A stretch of 28,088 nt of DNA from Perkinsus chesapeaki (taxonomy: Eukaryota; Perkinsozoa; Perkinsida; Perkinsidae), in the NCBI GenBank assembly GCA_013115145.1, contig JAAPAO010000482.1:1-28088 (forward strand), given 5' to 3'. Every line of letters begins with the position of its first letter. Within the stretch, counting starts at the first letter, position 1. Positions 10,501 through 19,660 of the stretch are shown here, in pieces. The notes below the pieces were generated by a model. The model was given only the letters and a program-made list of their open reading frames with translations. It was not told the DNA's origin and searched no databases. The translations under genes were made by a program, and so were the position numbers.

Positions 10501-13197
10501 CCTCATCTCTCTCCTCATTTCTCTCTTCCAGGTACCCCAAACTACGCAGCTCCTGAAGTGATAACTGGACGAGTTTACGACACTCCTTGTGACATGTGGT
10601 CACTTGGTTGTTGTTTATATGAAATGTTAGCATTAAAGCAATGCTTCAAAGTAAGTTTTTGGATTTTCCCGAAATTTTCCGAATATTTTCCGTTTTTTTC
10701 AACTTTTTTTCAACTTTTTTTCAAAAATTAGAAATTAAAAATCTAAATTGAAATAATGTACTGGAAATGTATTCAAAATTTGTGATTCACAAATTTTGAA
10801 ATATATTTTACCGATTTTTTTTCTGATATTTGTGCCAAGGACTTTTTGGTCAATGGGATGATAACCGACGCAGTGCAAATCGTCAATCTGGGCGAGCGCT
10901 TCTGTCGTTGCAGGGGCCACCGTTGGAGATTGTGAAGAATATTCAAAAGGGGATTATACCAGCTCTACCGGATGACGTGGATTCATCGCTTGATATGATG
11001 TGCCACAGGTAAGATGAATTTTGTGGCGCGCGGGAAAATAAAGATTCAGGTTGCTGAATCCTAACCCAGCGAAGAGGCCGACTGCGATAGAACTTTGCAG
11101 GCATCCAGCGATGAGAGTTCATATAGCGAATCTTATCAAGAGCGTAAGTCACGCGCCACGAAATTGCCATGGTCTAGCATCCGTATTATCACCCTTTTTT
11201 CCGCGATTTGAAAAAATAGCGAATTTATTTCTCTGCTTTGTCCAATCCGTCCGATTACGAAATATATGACTATCTAATCTTTGTAGGGAAATCCTTATTT
11301 TCCTGTCAGGTTCCACATATGTGTAATGTGATCAGTGAAGTTCTCGGTGTCCCACTTCCTCCCGAATTGCAGCCGATTGTGAACGAGAGGTTGGCGAAGC
11401 TAGCCGAGAGGAGAGAGGAGGAGCGAAAGAGATTGGTAGGTGATGACAAGTGTGGGAATCGAACGTGCGACCTGGAGCTTGGTAGGGGATATGATATAAG
11501 GTTTGATAGAGATTGTGCAGAAAAATGTATTGACTATGAAGTTTTCAAACTACTTCTGGAAGCATTCTATACTACTAGTATTAATAAAATTATTATAACT
11601 ATTATTATAAAAAGTTTATTAGTATTCTATAAATTTTTTTGGAATACATTTTTCTTAGTCTTCCTCTGATTTTTGCTATCCACGAGTATGTGCTGATTCT
11701 ATGGATATTGCCCCTCACTTTATTCATATCACGAATTTCTGAGCAGCTTTTAGGGTGGTTGAACTTTTTATATTACGTGGAGTTGTTATTGTGAACCTGC
11801 TGTGATGCCGTATATTTAAGTGTCAATTGCACCCTTGTTGAATTCTCCTCTGTCCACTTAACGAAAAATAATAAGTTTTGATGAAAGGCAACGAGAAAGC
11901 AGAGAGCGCTGTGAACAGAAATAAGATTCTTTTTGCGCCACCTCAGGCAGAATCGGAAGAGTACGATGAGTATGAAGATGAAGAAGGGTTTGGTGTGGAA
12001 ATGCAAGAGAGTGAGTCACCCTGGGTCACCATTCATAGTGGCGTGTTCGCTCGCTTCCGTCCTCGAGCGGCTGTGTGGTCTAGTGGTATGATCCTCGCTT
12101 CGGGTGCGAGAGGCTCCCAGTTCGATTTCCGGCTCAGCCCCTTCGTAATGCAATCAGGTAGAAGACTATCATCCGACAAAAGCGACCATGTCAGCGGCGA
12201 AGCCAAAATGAAACGTCAAAGTCTAACAAGACACAGCATACAGTCCTTCAGCAGCGATAGAGAGCACTCGGGTTCGAATCTTGCCGAGCAGGTCGCCGCT
12301 GTGGCCCAAAAACTCCACCTATCCGAGAGTGAAGGGACCCCTAGTGAGGCCGAGGAAACACCAAAAAGGAAGGCCGCGGTCGCGGCGGATTTTGTGAGCA
12401 ATTTGGACGGCGGCGTGGAGGAGTTGATGAATCATGGCTTTGAAATTGATGAAGATGTCGACTTCGATGAGTTGCTAATCGAACAGGACGAGGAACTGCA
12501 AGTGTCGATTGTGGCGCTTCTGCAAGGAGCTTGGGAGGCCACTGGCGACATGGCATTTTCGGTGAAGGAACTGGATGTCGAATGCGAGGAGGACGGTAAC
12601 GTTCATTTGAGAATTCAGCGAGCACACAGACGAGGGAATCCGGAACGATCAGAGTTTTTGCTGAATGATGTCTGGGTCATGGTTAAGGGAGAGACGAGCT
12701 TTCTGCCACCACAGGTGAGTATCTTCATTTTCGTCGTAGTGCGTGAAATCGTATCTTCAAATCCTCTATAGTGCGTAGAGACGTATCTCCATATCCTTCG
12801 TAGTACGTACGATAGTATCTCTCATTTCTTCACCGTGCGTGAAAGAGTATCTTTCCTTCTTAGTATGTGACATGGCAAAGAGTTGACCAACAGGATCTGC
12901 CTTCGCCTGACATTATGTGTTGGATGAGACCCATCGCAGTAAGCGTGCCATTGGGTTTCATTTCATACCACACTTTCCTCAAATCAGGCGCCGACCAAGC
13001 CGCCACCATCCTCTCAACCTCGACGACGTTCAGTCAGTTCCCAAAAGACCGTAGCTGGCGGAAAGGCTAACGCAGTGAGCGCAGCCCCGCCTTCCGGGGA
13101 CTCGGTTAACGTTGCCGAGGTCACACTACATGTCCACTCAATTCTTGGGCATGTCTTGGTTCAATGCGGCCTAGCATTGGAGCTCGAGAAGATAGAA
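7571..13197 (+). CDS. NEK-like serine/threonine protein kinase with long charged tail
   Basis: Exons: 7571-7624, 7894-8022, 8115-8171, 8616-8684 (least certain), 9459-9534, 9763-9908, 9958-10054, 10532-10650, 10914-11008, 11050-11143, 11310-11435, 11947-12010, 12158-12714, 12988-13197; about 631 codons, all junctions in phase. The kinase domain spans residues about 16-305. It has a glycine loop VLGRGCAG, catalytic Lys43 in VMAMK, helix-C Glu61, HRDLKTDN at 170-177, the metal-binding motif as DFS (191-193) instead of DFG, GTPNYAAPE, and CDMWSLGC. An acidic insert (GDSDDEGDEPR) precedes helix E. The pattern around LGCCLYEMLALKQCFKG and NPAKRPTA most resembles NEK kinases; this assignment is from memory of the family. 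The tail carries a Glu/Arg coiled stretch, an acidic EYDEYEDEEG segment, and Ser-rich and Pro-rich regions. The last exon ends in a strong donor (GAA|GTAAGA), so the coding region continues downstream, possibly into the exons at 13808-18523. Confidence 0.78.
8685..9458 (+). other. Long kinase intron
   Basis: This 774-nt interval between the exon ending DVGGPNRQSQ and the exon beginning VIIVMEMVDG shows no convincing coding sequence. It contains the usual TTTTTCCGAAAATTTCCC motifs near 8838. A CCTGTCAG acceptor-like site at about 9050 is followed only by a short open stretch. Confidence 0.4.
9921..9945 (+). repeat. tRNA T-arm-like sequence filling a 49-nt intron
   Basis: The short kinase intron 9909-9957 contains CGGCGCAGGTTCGATTCTTG, a Pol III B-box-like sequence sharing its first 14 bases with the fragment at 7442. 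About half of the intron is accounted for by this motif. Confidence 0.4.
11436..11946 (+). other. Kinase intron with inverted tRNA-like fragment
   Basis: The intron runs from AGATTG|GTAGGTG to CACCTCAG|GCAGAATC. Just inside the donor, at 11454-11464, the minus strand reads GTTCGATTCCC preceded by GGTCGCAC, a T-arm-like sequence. The rest is AT-rich. From about 11878 it stays open in the frame of the next exon, so an earlier acceptor cannot be excluded. Confidence 0.4.
12069..12140 (+). tRNA. tRNA-Pro(CGG)-like gene, probably a degraded copy, inside a kinase intron
   Basis: The 72-nt sequence has the layout of tRNA-Pro: acceptor strand GGCTGTG against CTCAGCC (6 of 7 pairs), a D arm with GTCTAGTGGTATGATC, and a perfect anticodon stem CTCGC/GCGAG enclosing TTCGGGT, giving anticodon CGG at 12101-12103. 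It ends with T loop TTCGATT. The T stem is damaged: CCCAG faces TCCGG, with two mismatches and one G-T pair. No oligo-T terminator follows closely. It lies within intron 12011-12157 of the kinase gene, same strand. That intron has a consensus GTGAGT donor and CAATCAG acceptor, and its length is a multiple of three and open in frame. Functionality is doubtful because of the T-stem damage. Confidence 0.7.
12715..12875 (+). repeat. Array of about 32-bp degenerate tandem repeats beginning at a 5' splice site
   Basis: Copies start at 12715 (24 bp, internal 8-bp deletion), 12739, 12771, 12803, 12835 (28 bp) and 12863 (partial). Each begins GTGCGT, GTACGT, GTGAGT or GTATGT and carries GTATCT in the middle followed by a pyrimidine-rich run. 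The first copy supplies the donor of kinase intron 12715-12987. Confidence 0.75.
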
Positions 13198-13807
13198 GTA
13201 AGATACAAGTTTACGATCGGTACGGTCGGAAGGTACGCAAAAGCTTCGAGAATTTTTTTGGCGAAATTCACCCGGCCTTGTCGTATTTATTGTGGTATCC
13301 TGTGAGGGGATTTCAGGAAGGATAACTGAACTACGATAGTCACATAGTTTATTGGAAGGACTGAGGGACTTTCCCGGCTTCAATAATGTACCAGATGTTA
13401 GCCGCTTTGTCTAAGTTCCTTAGCTTAGTGAGATGCGCGTGGCTATCCTCGTATACTGACATGTGTCTGCCTGGCCAAAAAAGAGCCGCACGAAATAGGA
13501 ATGGGTGAAATTTTGAATACAAAAATAGAAATGCTCTCTATGAAATTAGAGATAGACACAAATGTTTACTGGCACTACGGCACATGGCACTACGGCAGAC
13601 GGAAGTAGAATGTTGCTGAGTGAATTCCGTTTTCTTTTCCGTGGTTGGCGAGTTCGCCTGACGCCATCGTGTTGCAGACGTCTACACTCTTGATCTTGCT
13701 ATGCAGAGCTCTATGGCAAAGTGACAAAACCCTATCAACTCTAGGTTATAGAAGATATCTCTCATTGAACCAACCAAGAATATTGGCGTTAACTTAGTGC
13801 CACTAAG
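13198..13807 (+). other. Intron or intergenic gap between kinase tail and zinc-knuckle exons
   Basis: The gap follows a strong donor at 13198. It contains an adjacent duplication of a 15-bp unit TGGCACTACGGCACA/TGGCACTACGGCAGA at 13570-13599. A GTGTTGCAG acceptor-like site near 13680 is followed by an open hydrophobic stretch (TSTLLILLCRALW) that might be an extra exon. I find neither a start codon in frame with the exon at 13808 nor a stop closing the kinase frame. Confidence 0.4.
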
Positions 13808-16800
13808 CATGATCCGGGAGACTCCCCTGGGTCATACTCTTCATCTCGGCCCTCAAGCTTGACAATACTCTCGAAGCTTTCAAGAACTCGGAGGAGTCTC
13901 CCGGACTCCGGATGGAGTCCATCGCGGAGTCCCACCCTGATCTTGTGAGGAGAATTGAGGTCCAATCCTCTTTATCGTGATACCGGACAGTAGCGTCACT
14001 TCAAGTGACTCACTTGTGCCTCTCTGTGAGCACTATTCTGTACGCTAGCCTATCTGGTCAAGTGTGAAGCGAAGGGCAAGGGCAAGGCGAGGTGTATTTG
14101 GTTATGAACAACCTCATGGCACGATGGGCGGTGGCCTTCAGGACTCTACAGTTTGCTTCAACTGCACTCGCATCGGACACATCAGCCCCGTTTGCCCCCA
14201 CAAGCTTAACGCAAATTACCTTCGTATGCCGTAGACAAGCGGGTATACGAACGTAAACCGGTTTGGTCTTGGTATGTGACATCGTTTTACACTAAAGATC
14301 CGGCTAAATATGTTCCTACTACTTATCCGAATCAGCAACGGATAAATTTTGATACTGTGTATTGCAACGCTGCTGCTGAATTTGACCCGCTGTTGCGTAA
14401 GGAGATTGTCCTCTATTGTATCTTGCGTGTTAATTGGGACACGCAAGATACCCCCTTCATCCCCATGAGTTGAAGTTCATTGCAGAACACTACTGCATTC
14501 TCGGCACTGTAAATCAGTGTGTTGATCTGAGAGATTCTTTCTGGAAGTTTCCAACTGAAACTCTGCTTGCATTCACAAGATGAACTTCACCTGGTCCAGC
14601 TCGGTTCAGCCGTCTTAGCTCGGGAAATTTTGGATGTTAAAATCGATCGAATGATGGATTGGTCACATTCCTTCCTTCTCAGGGAGTGTCGCTGTCGGTT
14701 CGCCGTGTGGATGAAGGCGTTCTCCATGCCAACCTGTGGCGAGCGCAACCGCTGATTCGTCGCACTAACATCAACAATCATCTCATTCGCAAGCCGGGGC
14801 CGCTAGTGAGTGGATTGTTTGAGTTCTACGGGAGCTCGATGAGTTTGAAGGAGGTAAGGGTTTCTCCTAGCAGAACATAATTGACTTTCTCTTCTTTTTG
14901 TACATATCCACCGATATGGTGGGCTTCCGAACTGCGTATCTGGTTAAATCTGATGGAGACGTTTAAATGATATAAATGATAAACGATGAAGATATAAATT
15001 ATATCTACTTCTCTAAGGAAATATAAATTTTCAGCTGTTTTGCTAACATGTGTTTTCAGCGGCGGTGCTTGCTTAAAACATGTTGCTCCGTTTTTTAGCT
15101 TCTTACTACTGACTTGAAGTTTGGCTCTGGAAGTCTTTTGAAGACATACTCAATATTCTGCATAGGGAATATATAGAGAGATACCCATTGATTGTCCCAC
15201 CTTAGTTGTTTCTGATTCAGAAAACAGAAAACGCGACACGTTTTCTGCAACAGTTGCAAACGGTTAGTATACAGTGGAGGTCTCCCTAAGCCTCTTTAGG
15301 ACGCTTTTGCAACATACTGTAGCAGTTGTACGTTGTACCAGCGATTACTTGAATCAGAGCTCTGCTACACGTTTGAAATTTCCTGATTTTCTACTAGGTC
15401 TTCTCTAACATAGAGTTCATCAGGCATATGTTACCTTATTCCAAGCACCATTTGCGAGGGTATCTCGGCCTGGTCAGAAGGGCATAGAAGAAGATAGAGA
15501 CGAGGAAGCCGAGAACTTGAATCCGTTCAAGTTGGTGAGTTCTTCTTGGCACAATATATCGGAGGCGTTGTAAGGAGCTGGAAATTTTATTAGGAAATTA
15601 TAGGTTTTTGGGATAGTAGATTTTTGGATTGTATTTCAGTGAATTGTCACAATTCAATTGTAGAAGAAATGAAGTAAACTCATCGCCGAAATGAATGAGG
15701 CATCATTTTCATTTCGGATTGATATAATGTTTAATGCGTGAAGGTTTCTTACGTTGTCACGTACAAGCTGGGCCACGGTGGCAAGGCCACCGAGCTCCTC
15801 GGTAAAACATCTTAGTTAAATATTTGTTTCTGTTCAGTTTTTGATTTTGCATGGAATAGTGATCATTTTTCATTTTATACATATCATTTCTCCATCGCAT
15901 CTGATAGCATGCCATTTTCTTGCGCCTCGAGAGCTAATCGGTAGAATTTTTCATTTTTTAGCTCCGTCTGCTGGTCGAGCCCGTCGCCGAAACTGACATA
16001 CTCACCTGCACGCCAATTGCCGCAGTTTTCCAAGCCGCTCAAGGATCTTCAACAAGTGGTACGTTGAGAAAGATATTTGAAAATCGATCAAGAGGGTGCC
16101 GCGCGCTATTTAAACTGCTGGTGTGGTTTTAGGTGCTAGCAATAGGGCTAGACGGAGAGCGAAATCAATTTTTAGATCAGCCCTGAATGAGGTAAGAAAT
16201 CAGCGGGGGGGGACGCTGCGAATTTCCTAGTGGGAAAGTGCGTTCGTTTGCCCAAGGCCGTGAACGGACTCTGTGTCCCGCTCACCGGGCGGAGTTGTAA
16301 TGTATCAAAGACTGTGATTCTGAAGCACTGATCCATAGTATCCCTTTGACGATATGCAGAGTTCGATAGCGAATAAAGCTCGTTATAAAAAACCGAATTT
16401 AATACTTTCACGGGGAGCATGAGACATTCAACCACGCAAAATGTAAATTGAATTAATCTTCAGTTGGTTGCAAAGTAAACTCGATTCCTGAATACTAGCC
16501 TAAATGGTGTAGTTGGATCATCCAGATCGGATGAATCGTAATCTTGTATTAGGAAATTTTCGAAATGTCTTCGAACGAGGTGAAGTGAGTTTCTGCGAGG
16601 AAAAACTGGAATTCTTCAGCGATTCTTTCAAGCGTAAAATGTTCGTCATTGTCAGAAAAAAGAGCAACAAAACAAGTTCTTGACCACGCTAGCGGCCGTC
16701 ACGAAGCTCTCGCCTTCCCGGTTCGCATCGGTTGGCAGCGTCACAGATCAAGTCGAGCCATCCTTCCTCGCCGCGAGAAAAACTATCAGTAGACCTGAAA

Positions 16801-18523
16801 TAAGCGATTTGACTTACAGCAGGGTAAGCTGGTGTTTTGGCGGAGAGATTTCCGTTTTACAGATTTCGCCGCATTTGGAGGTTTGCCTGTTATCACCGAT
16901 ACTCGTTGATGACCTTGTCGAGAAGAATTGCGGTCTGCTTCTGGATGTATCCGAGGGAACGATAGGCCAAATTGAGGTGGGGGCATTGTTGGGGTGTCGC
17001 TATGTTTGGCCTACCTATACACTGTATAATATACATATCCCCACGGCTAGTAAATTGCAAGCTCTGGTCTGCTTGATTTTGGCCGATCAAATGCTTTTCC
17101 TGAGTAATGCCTAACACGTCAAAGAAAGATTACCGTTGCGTTCCTGATTTGTCGGGCTCAGTCAATGCTTGCTTCTGAAACGGTTGATCGATTTAGTGTA
17201 GGGTTTTGTGAAGTGCACAGCGAAGATGAGCCAGAGGCTTTTTGAGAGAGCGCGATACTCGTCGTGTTGTTAGTTGATCGAGAGTCTCGCCTTCTTATCA
17301 TTTTCCGGTGGAAATCTCTCATCTTGTTCCATGGACTTCCGAAGGCCGGGCTTCCGTGGCCGATATCAACATCTAGGGGGTTTGCATTATAATACTTCAT
17401 CATCAGGACCAAGATGCCTTGAGACGTCTGGTGTATTATCGACTTCAACGCATGGAGGAAGAACTCCACGCTGGTCGGGCCTTGCACCTCGGAATTTTTT
17501 CCGATGCCGAATTTTCCGGAATAATTTCGATCACAGCGGAGCGAAGCAAACGAGGATTACTCAAGGATAAATTGACAGTGAGATTAGCGGACGCTATAGC
17601 TGGACCAGGTGGGCTGAGAAAATGGAAGATTTGATGAGATTGCTACATTTCAGGAGCTGCCACTGTGTGTTTGGGAACAAGCCTGTCTCGATGGGGTCCT
17701 TTGCTTTTTCCGAACTCGGAATTCGAGGATCTAGCGACAAGGCTAAGAATGTTCACATGTAAGCGTCACGCGCCGCGAAATTCGGGAGAGATGGTGTCTC
17801 TTCGTTCTTTTGGGAAGCTTGTCTTGTGGCAATTTGTGAAGATGAAAGAATCATGGAATTGCGAGAAAAAATGTATTTCGTCCAGATTTTCTTCGGAAAA
17901 TTGCGTGAAAATCCAATGTCGGCGGGGAATTATGGGAAATAAGATTTTCCCGCGAGCTACTTCGTGAATCTGTCAGATTCGAGTGGCCATAAGCAAGTTG
18001 TTTTCGGTGATCCGACTTCCTTGGGTGGAGATGGTTATTACGATCTGCCTCCTATGGCAGCTAGACTGGGGCTGATGAGGAGTAGAGAAAACTTCACCTT
18101 CGATGCTTCCAGGCTGGCATTACCTGGACCGCCGCAGGTGAGATCTCCTCTCGAAAGGGATTTGCTCAATATTCGGATCCCCCAGTAAGGTTTATTCATT
18201 TAAAATGATGAAAAATTAAAAAATGGAAATTCTCTTTTGAACAACAGAACAATTCACGGCGGAATTATTCAGTCTCAAGAGTACAGATTCTGGAAGTTTC
18301 AGTTTGCGAGTTTTGTCGATTATGCCTTGTAGCCCTGACGCTCTTGCTATTCCTTGCAAAGATCTTTCTAGCACGCGGCTATTCAATAACTTCATTCCGG
18401 TTGCCTTCTTGGACGAGTCACTCAGGATCAGTCACCGTCATGTCCTTGTGTGTCCACTTGGCTATCTTTGCACTAACCGTGCTCCTACTTGGTCACCTAC
18501 TCCTGAGCGTTAGTTCCGGTTAA
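13808..18523 (+). CDS. Zinc-knuckle protein with two C-terminal transmembrane segments (function unknown)
   Basis: Exons: 13808-13944, 14063-14223, 14298-14396, 14532-14635, 14683-14853, 15424-15534, 15962-16058, 16133-16191, 16656-16823, 16863-16976, 17407-17608, 17654-17758, 17977-18137, 18248-18523. All intron phases match, the sum is 655 codons, and it ends with TAA. A possible extra exon, 17162-17197 (SMLASETVDRFS), also fits the phase. The first exon encodes a Ser/Arg/Pro-rich stretch. The second has a CCHC zinc knuckle CFNCTRIGHISPVC (residues 77-90; C-x2-C-x4-H-x4-C). The middle (SLSVRRVDEGVLHANLWRAQ, LRLLVEPVAETDILTCTPIA and onward) matches no family I know. The final exon has hydrophobic helices at about 588-605 (LCLVALTLLLFLAKIFLA) and 625-649, then a short SVSSG tail. 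No start ATG is evident, so the true 5' end may be the kinase gene upstream. Exons from 14683 on are the most secure; the first four rest on weaker sites. Confidence 0.62.
13814..13904. repeat. 12-bp inverted repeat in zinc-knuckle gene first exon
   Basis: CCGGGAGACTCC at 13814-13825 is the exact reverse complement of GGAGTCTCCCGG at 13893-13904. The right arm merges into a series of GGAGTC repeats up to about 13932. Confidence 0.6.
14418..14451. repeat. 13-bp perfect hairpin in intron
   Basis: GTATCTTGCGTGT (14418-14430) pairs fully with ACACGCAAGATAC (14439-14451) around an 8-nt loop. It lies in the predicted intron 14397-14531. Confidence 0.7.
14854..15423 (+). other. Long intron of the transmembrane-protein gene
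   Basis: 570 nt, AT-rich, between exons ending SSMSLKE and starting AYVTLFQAPF. No coding sequence, RNA gene or element recognised. Further gene-free introns of the same gene at 15535-15961, 16192-16655 and 16977-17406 are similar, apart from the possible exon at 17162-17197 in the last. Confidence 0.4.
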
Positions 18524-18647
18524 CAGCACCCGAGGCCTTATTCGCTATGTGCCTCGAGGGCGAGTAGGTCGGCACCCGGTGCCATGCACCGGTCAGGCGC
18601 CCTGGAGAGGTGTCTGGCTCGGCAAGCAAGTCACACCTCTCAATTAC

Positions 18648-18686
18648 ACCTTCCCTTCCACCTACGACGTAGGTGGAAGGAAAGGT
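18648..18686. repeat. 18-bp stem hairpin with GAC loop
   Basis: The left arm at 18648-18665 and right arm at 18669-18686 are complementary at 17 of 18 positions. The core is TTCCACCTAC-GAC-GTAGGTGGAA. Confidence 0.8.
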
Positions 18687-18708
18687 GGAAAAACTATTGT
18701 GTTGAACT

Positions 18709-18923
18709 ATTGTGTGGAGAGTTCCAGTGCCTCTTCTCTTATTTCCGGCGTACATTTGTATCATGTCTTGCCAAGAAATATCGAGAAGAATGAAAAGTCG
18801 AAGCGACAGATGAATGGCAAGTGCTCAGATTCTGCACACTCACGGAAATGCGCGCTTTTTGTGAGTTGTCACGTGTCATTTTGCCATGTATATTTTCCAT
18901 TGTGTGGAGAGTTCCAGTGCCTC
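18709..18923. repeat. Pair of identical 25-bp direct repeats
   Basis: The repeat containing GTGTGGAGAGTTCCAGTGCC occurs at 18709-18733 and again at 18899-18923, 190 bp apart. The first copy lies 22 bp downstream of the GAC-loop hairpin and the second lies 3 bp upstream of the GTC-loop hairpin. Confidence 0.75.
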
Positions 18924-18926
18924 CAC

Positions 18927-18947
18927 GATCCGCACGTCGTGCGGATC
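18927..18947. repeat. 9-bp perfect hairpin with GTC loop
   Basis: GATCCGCAC at 18927-18935 and GTGCGGATC at 18939-18947 are exact reverse complements separated by GTC. Confidence 0.75.
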
Positions 18948-19052
18948 TCGTCCCGCTAGGCTCGCCCAAGCTGCCGGCCCCGTAGTTCGTGCACCTGCTG
19001 TTGTGTACGGAATCGCGTTGCTTTCTGAGTAATACCTATGGTTCTTATGGCT

Positions 19053-19087
19053 GTGGTATATCAAGTGGTTAAGGCCTATATGGACTA
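19053..19087 (+). repeat. tRNA-Ser-like 5' half (A box)
   Basis: ATCAAGTGGTTAAGGC followed closely by TATGGACT resembles the D arm and start of the anticodon arm of eukaryotic tRNA-Ser. No anticodon stem closure or B box follows, so this is a fragment rather than a gene. Confidence 0.4.
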
Positions 19088-19660
19088 CGGAAAGCTTAGG
19101 CGAAATGCGCGGTGCCTGAGATGCTTATACTCCCTCAATTAGTTGGACATATCATCCTGTGATGTGGGCGGACGGCGCAGTTTAGCAAGGATTGTGGTTT
19201 GGCTGCTCGTATTATCTTGACTGTGCTTCGCAAACTGAAAGTTGCAATCTTTTTATTATTGTTATTTTCTGCTGTCTTTGTAATAGCTGTGGTTCGTATG
19301 GTGGCTGTGGCAGTAGTAAAGTGTGGTAGTAGTGTGGTAGTAGTGGTAAATATATTGATAGGTTATCCCGCATTGATGATTGTAATGCGTTACGCAACTT
19401 GTGTTCCGAGTAGGAACTTCCTACTCACCTTTAGTGCTGCAATAGACACTGTAACATGACATCTGATATCCGTATTATTGAACAGTGGCCGTCATAAAAC
19501 CTAACTTGAGGGGAATTCCGAATCCTCAAGAATATGGAAAATTTCGTGGCAAGTGACAACTTGGTGGTTCATGCTTAGGAATATATTCTTATTGTAGCTT
19601 ATTTATTAACTTCTTCTCAGCTTCGAGGATCGGACCCACTCGAGTTTGTTGGTATAACTA

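Larger units (their letters stand above)
18524..19660. other. Intergenic region rich in hairpins and short repeats
   Basis: The region lies between the TAA of the transmembrane gene and the first ATG of the coiled-coil gene. It holds two 3-nt-loop hairpins (18648-18686, 18927-18947), an inverted pair GAGAGGTGT/ACACCTCTC (18605-18613 and 18633-18641), a 25-bp direct repeat, a simple GTGGTAGTA-type repeat at about 19319-19345, a 9-bp hairpin at 19408-19426 and a tRNA-Ser-like half. Short open frames here look like translations of these repeats. The promoter of the coiled-coil gene is presumably near 19.5-19.66 kb. Confidence 0.5.

Noticed and set aside
10830-10913. Extension of the kinase exon upstream of 10914 (GLFGQWDDNRRSANR)
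   Set aside because: The phase from the previous exon does not fit, and kinase alignment is continuous from LKQCFK to GPPLEIV without it.
12276-12302. GGGTTCGAATCTTGCCGA T-arm-like motif
   Set aside because: It codes for a plausible kinase-tail segment (SGSNLAEQ) and has no A box nearby.
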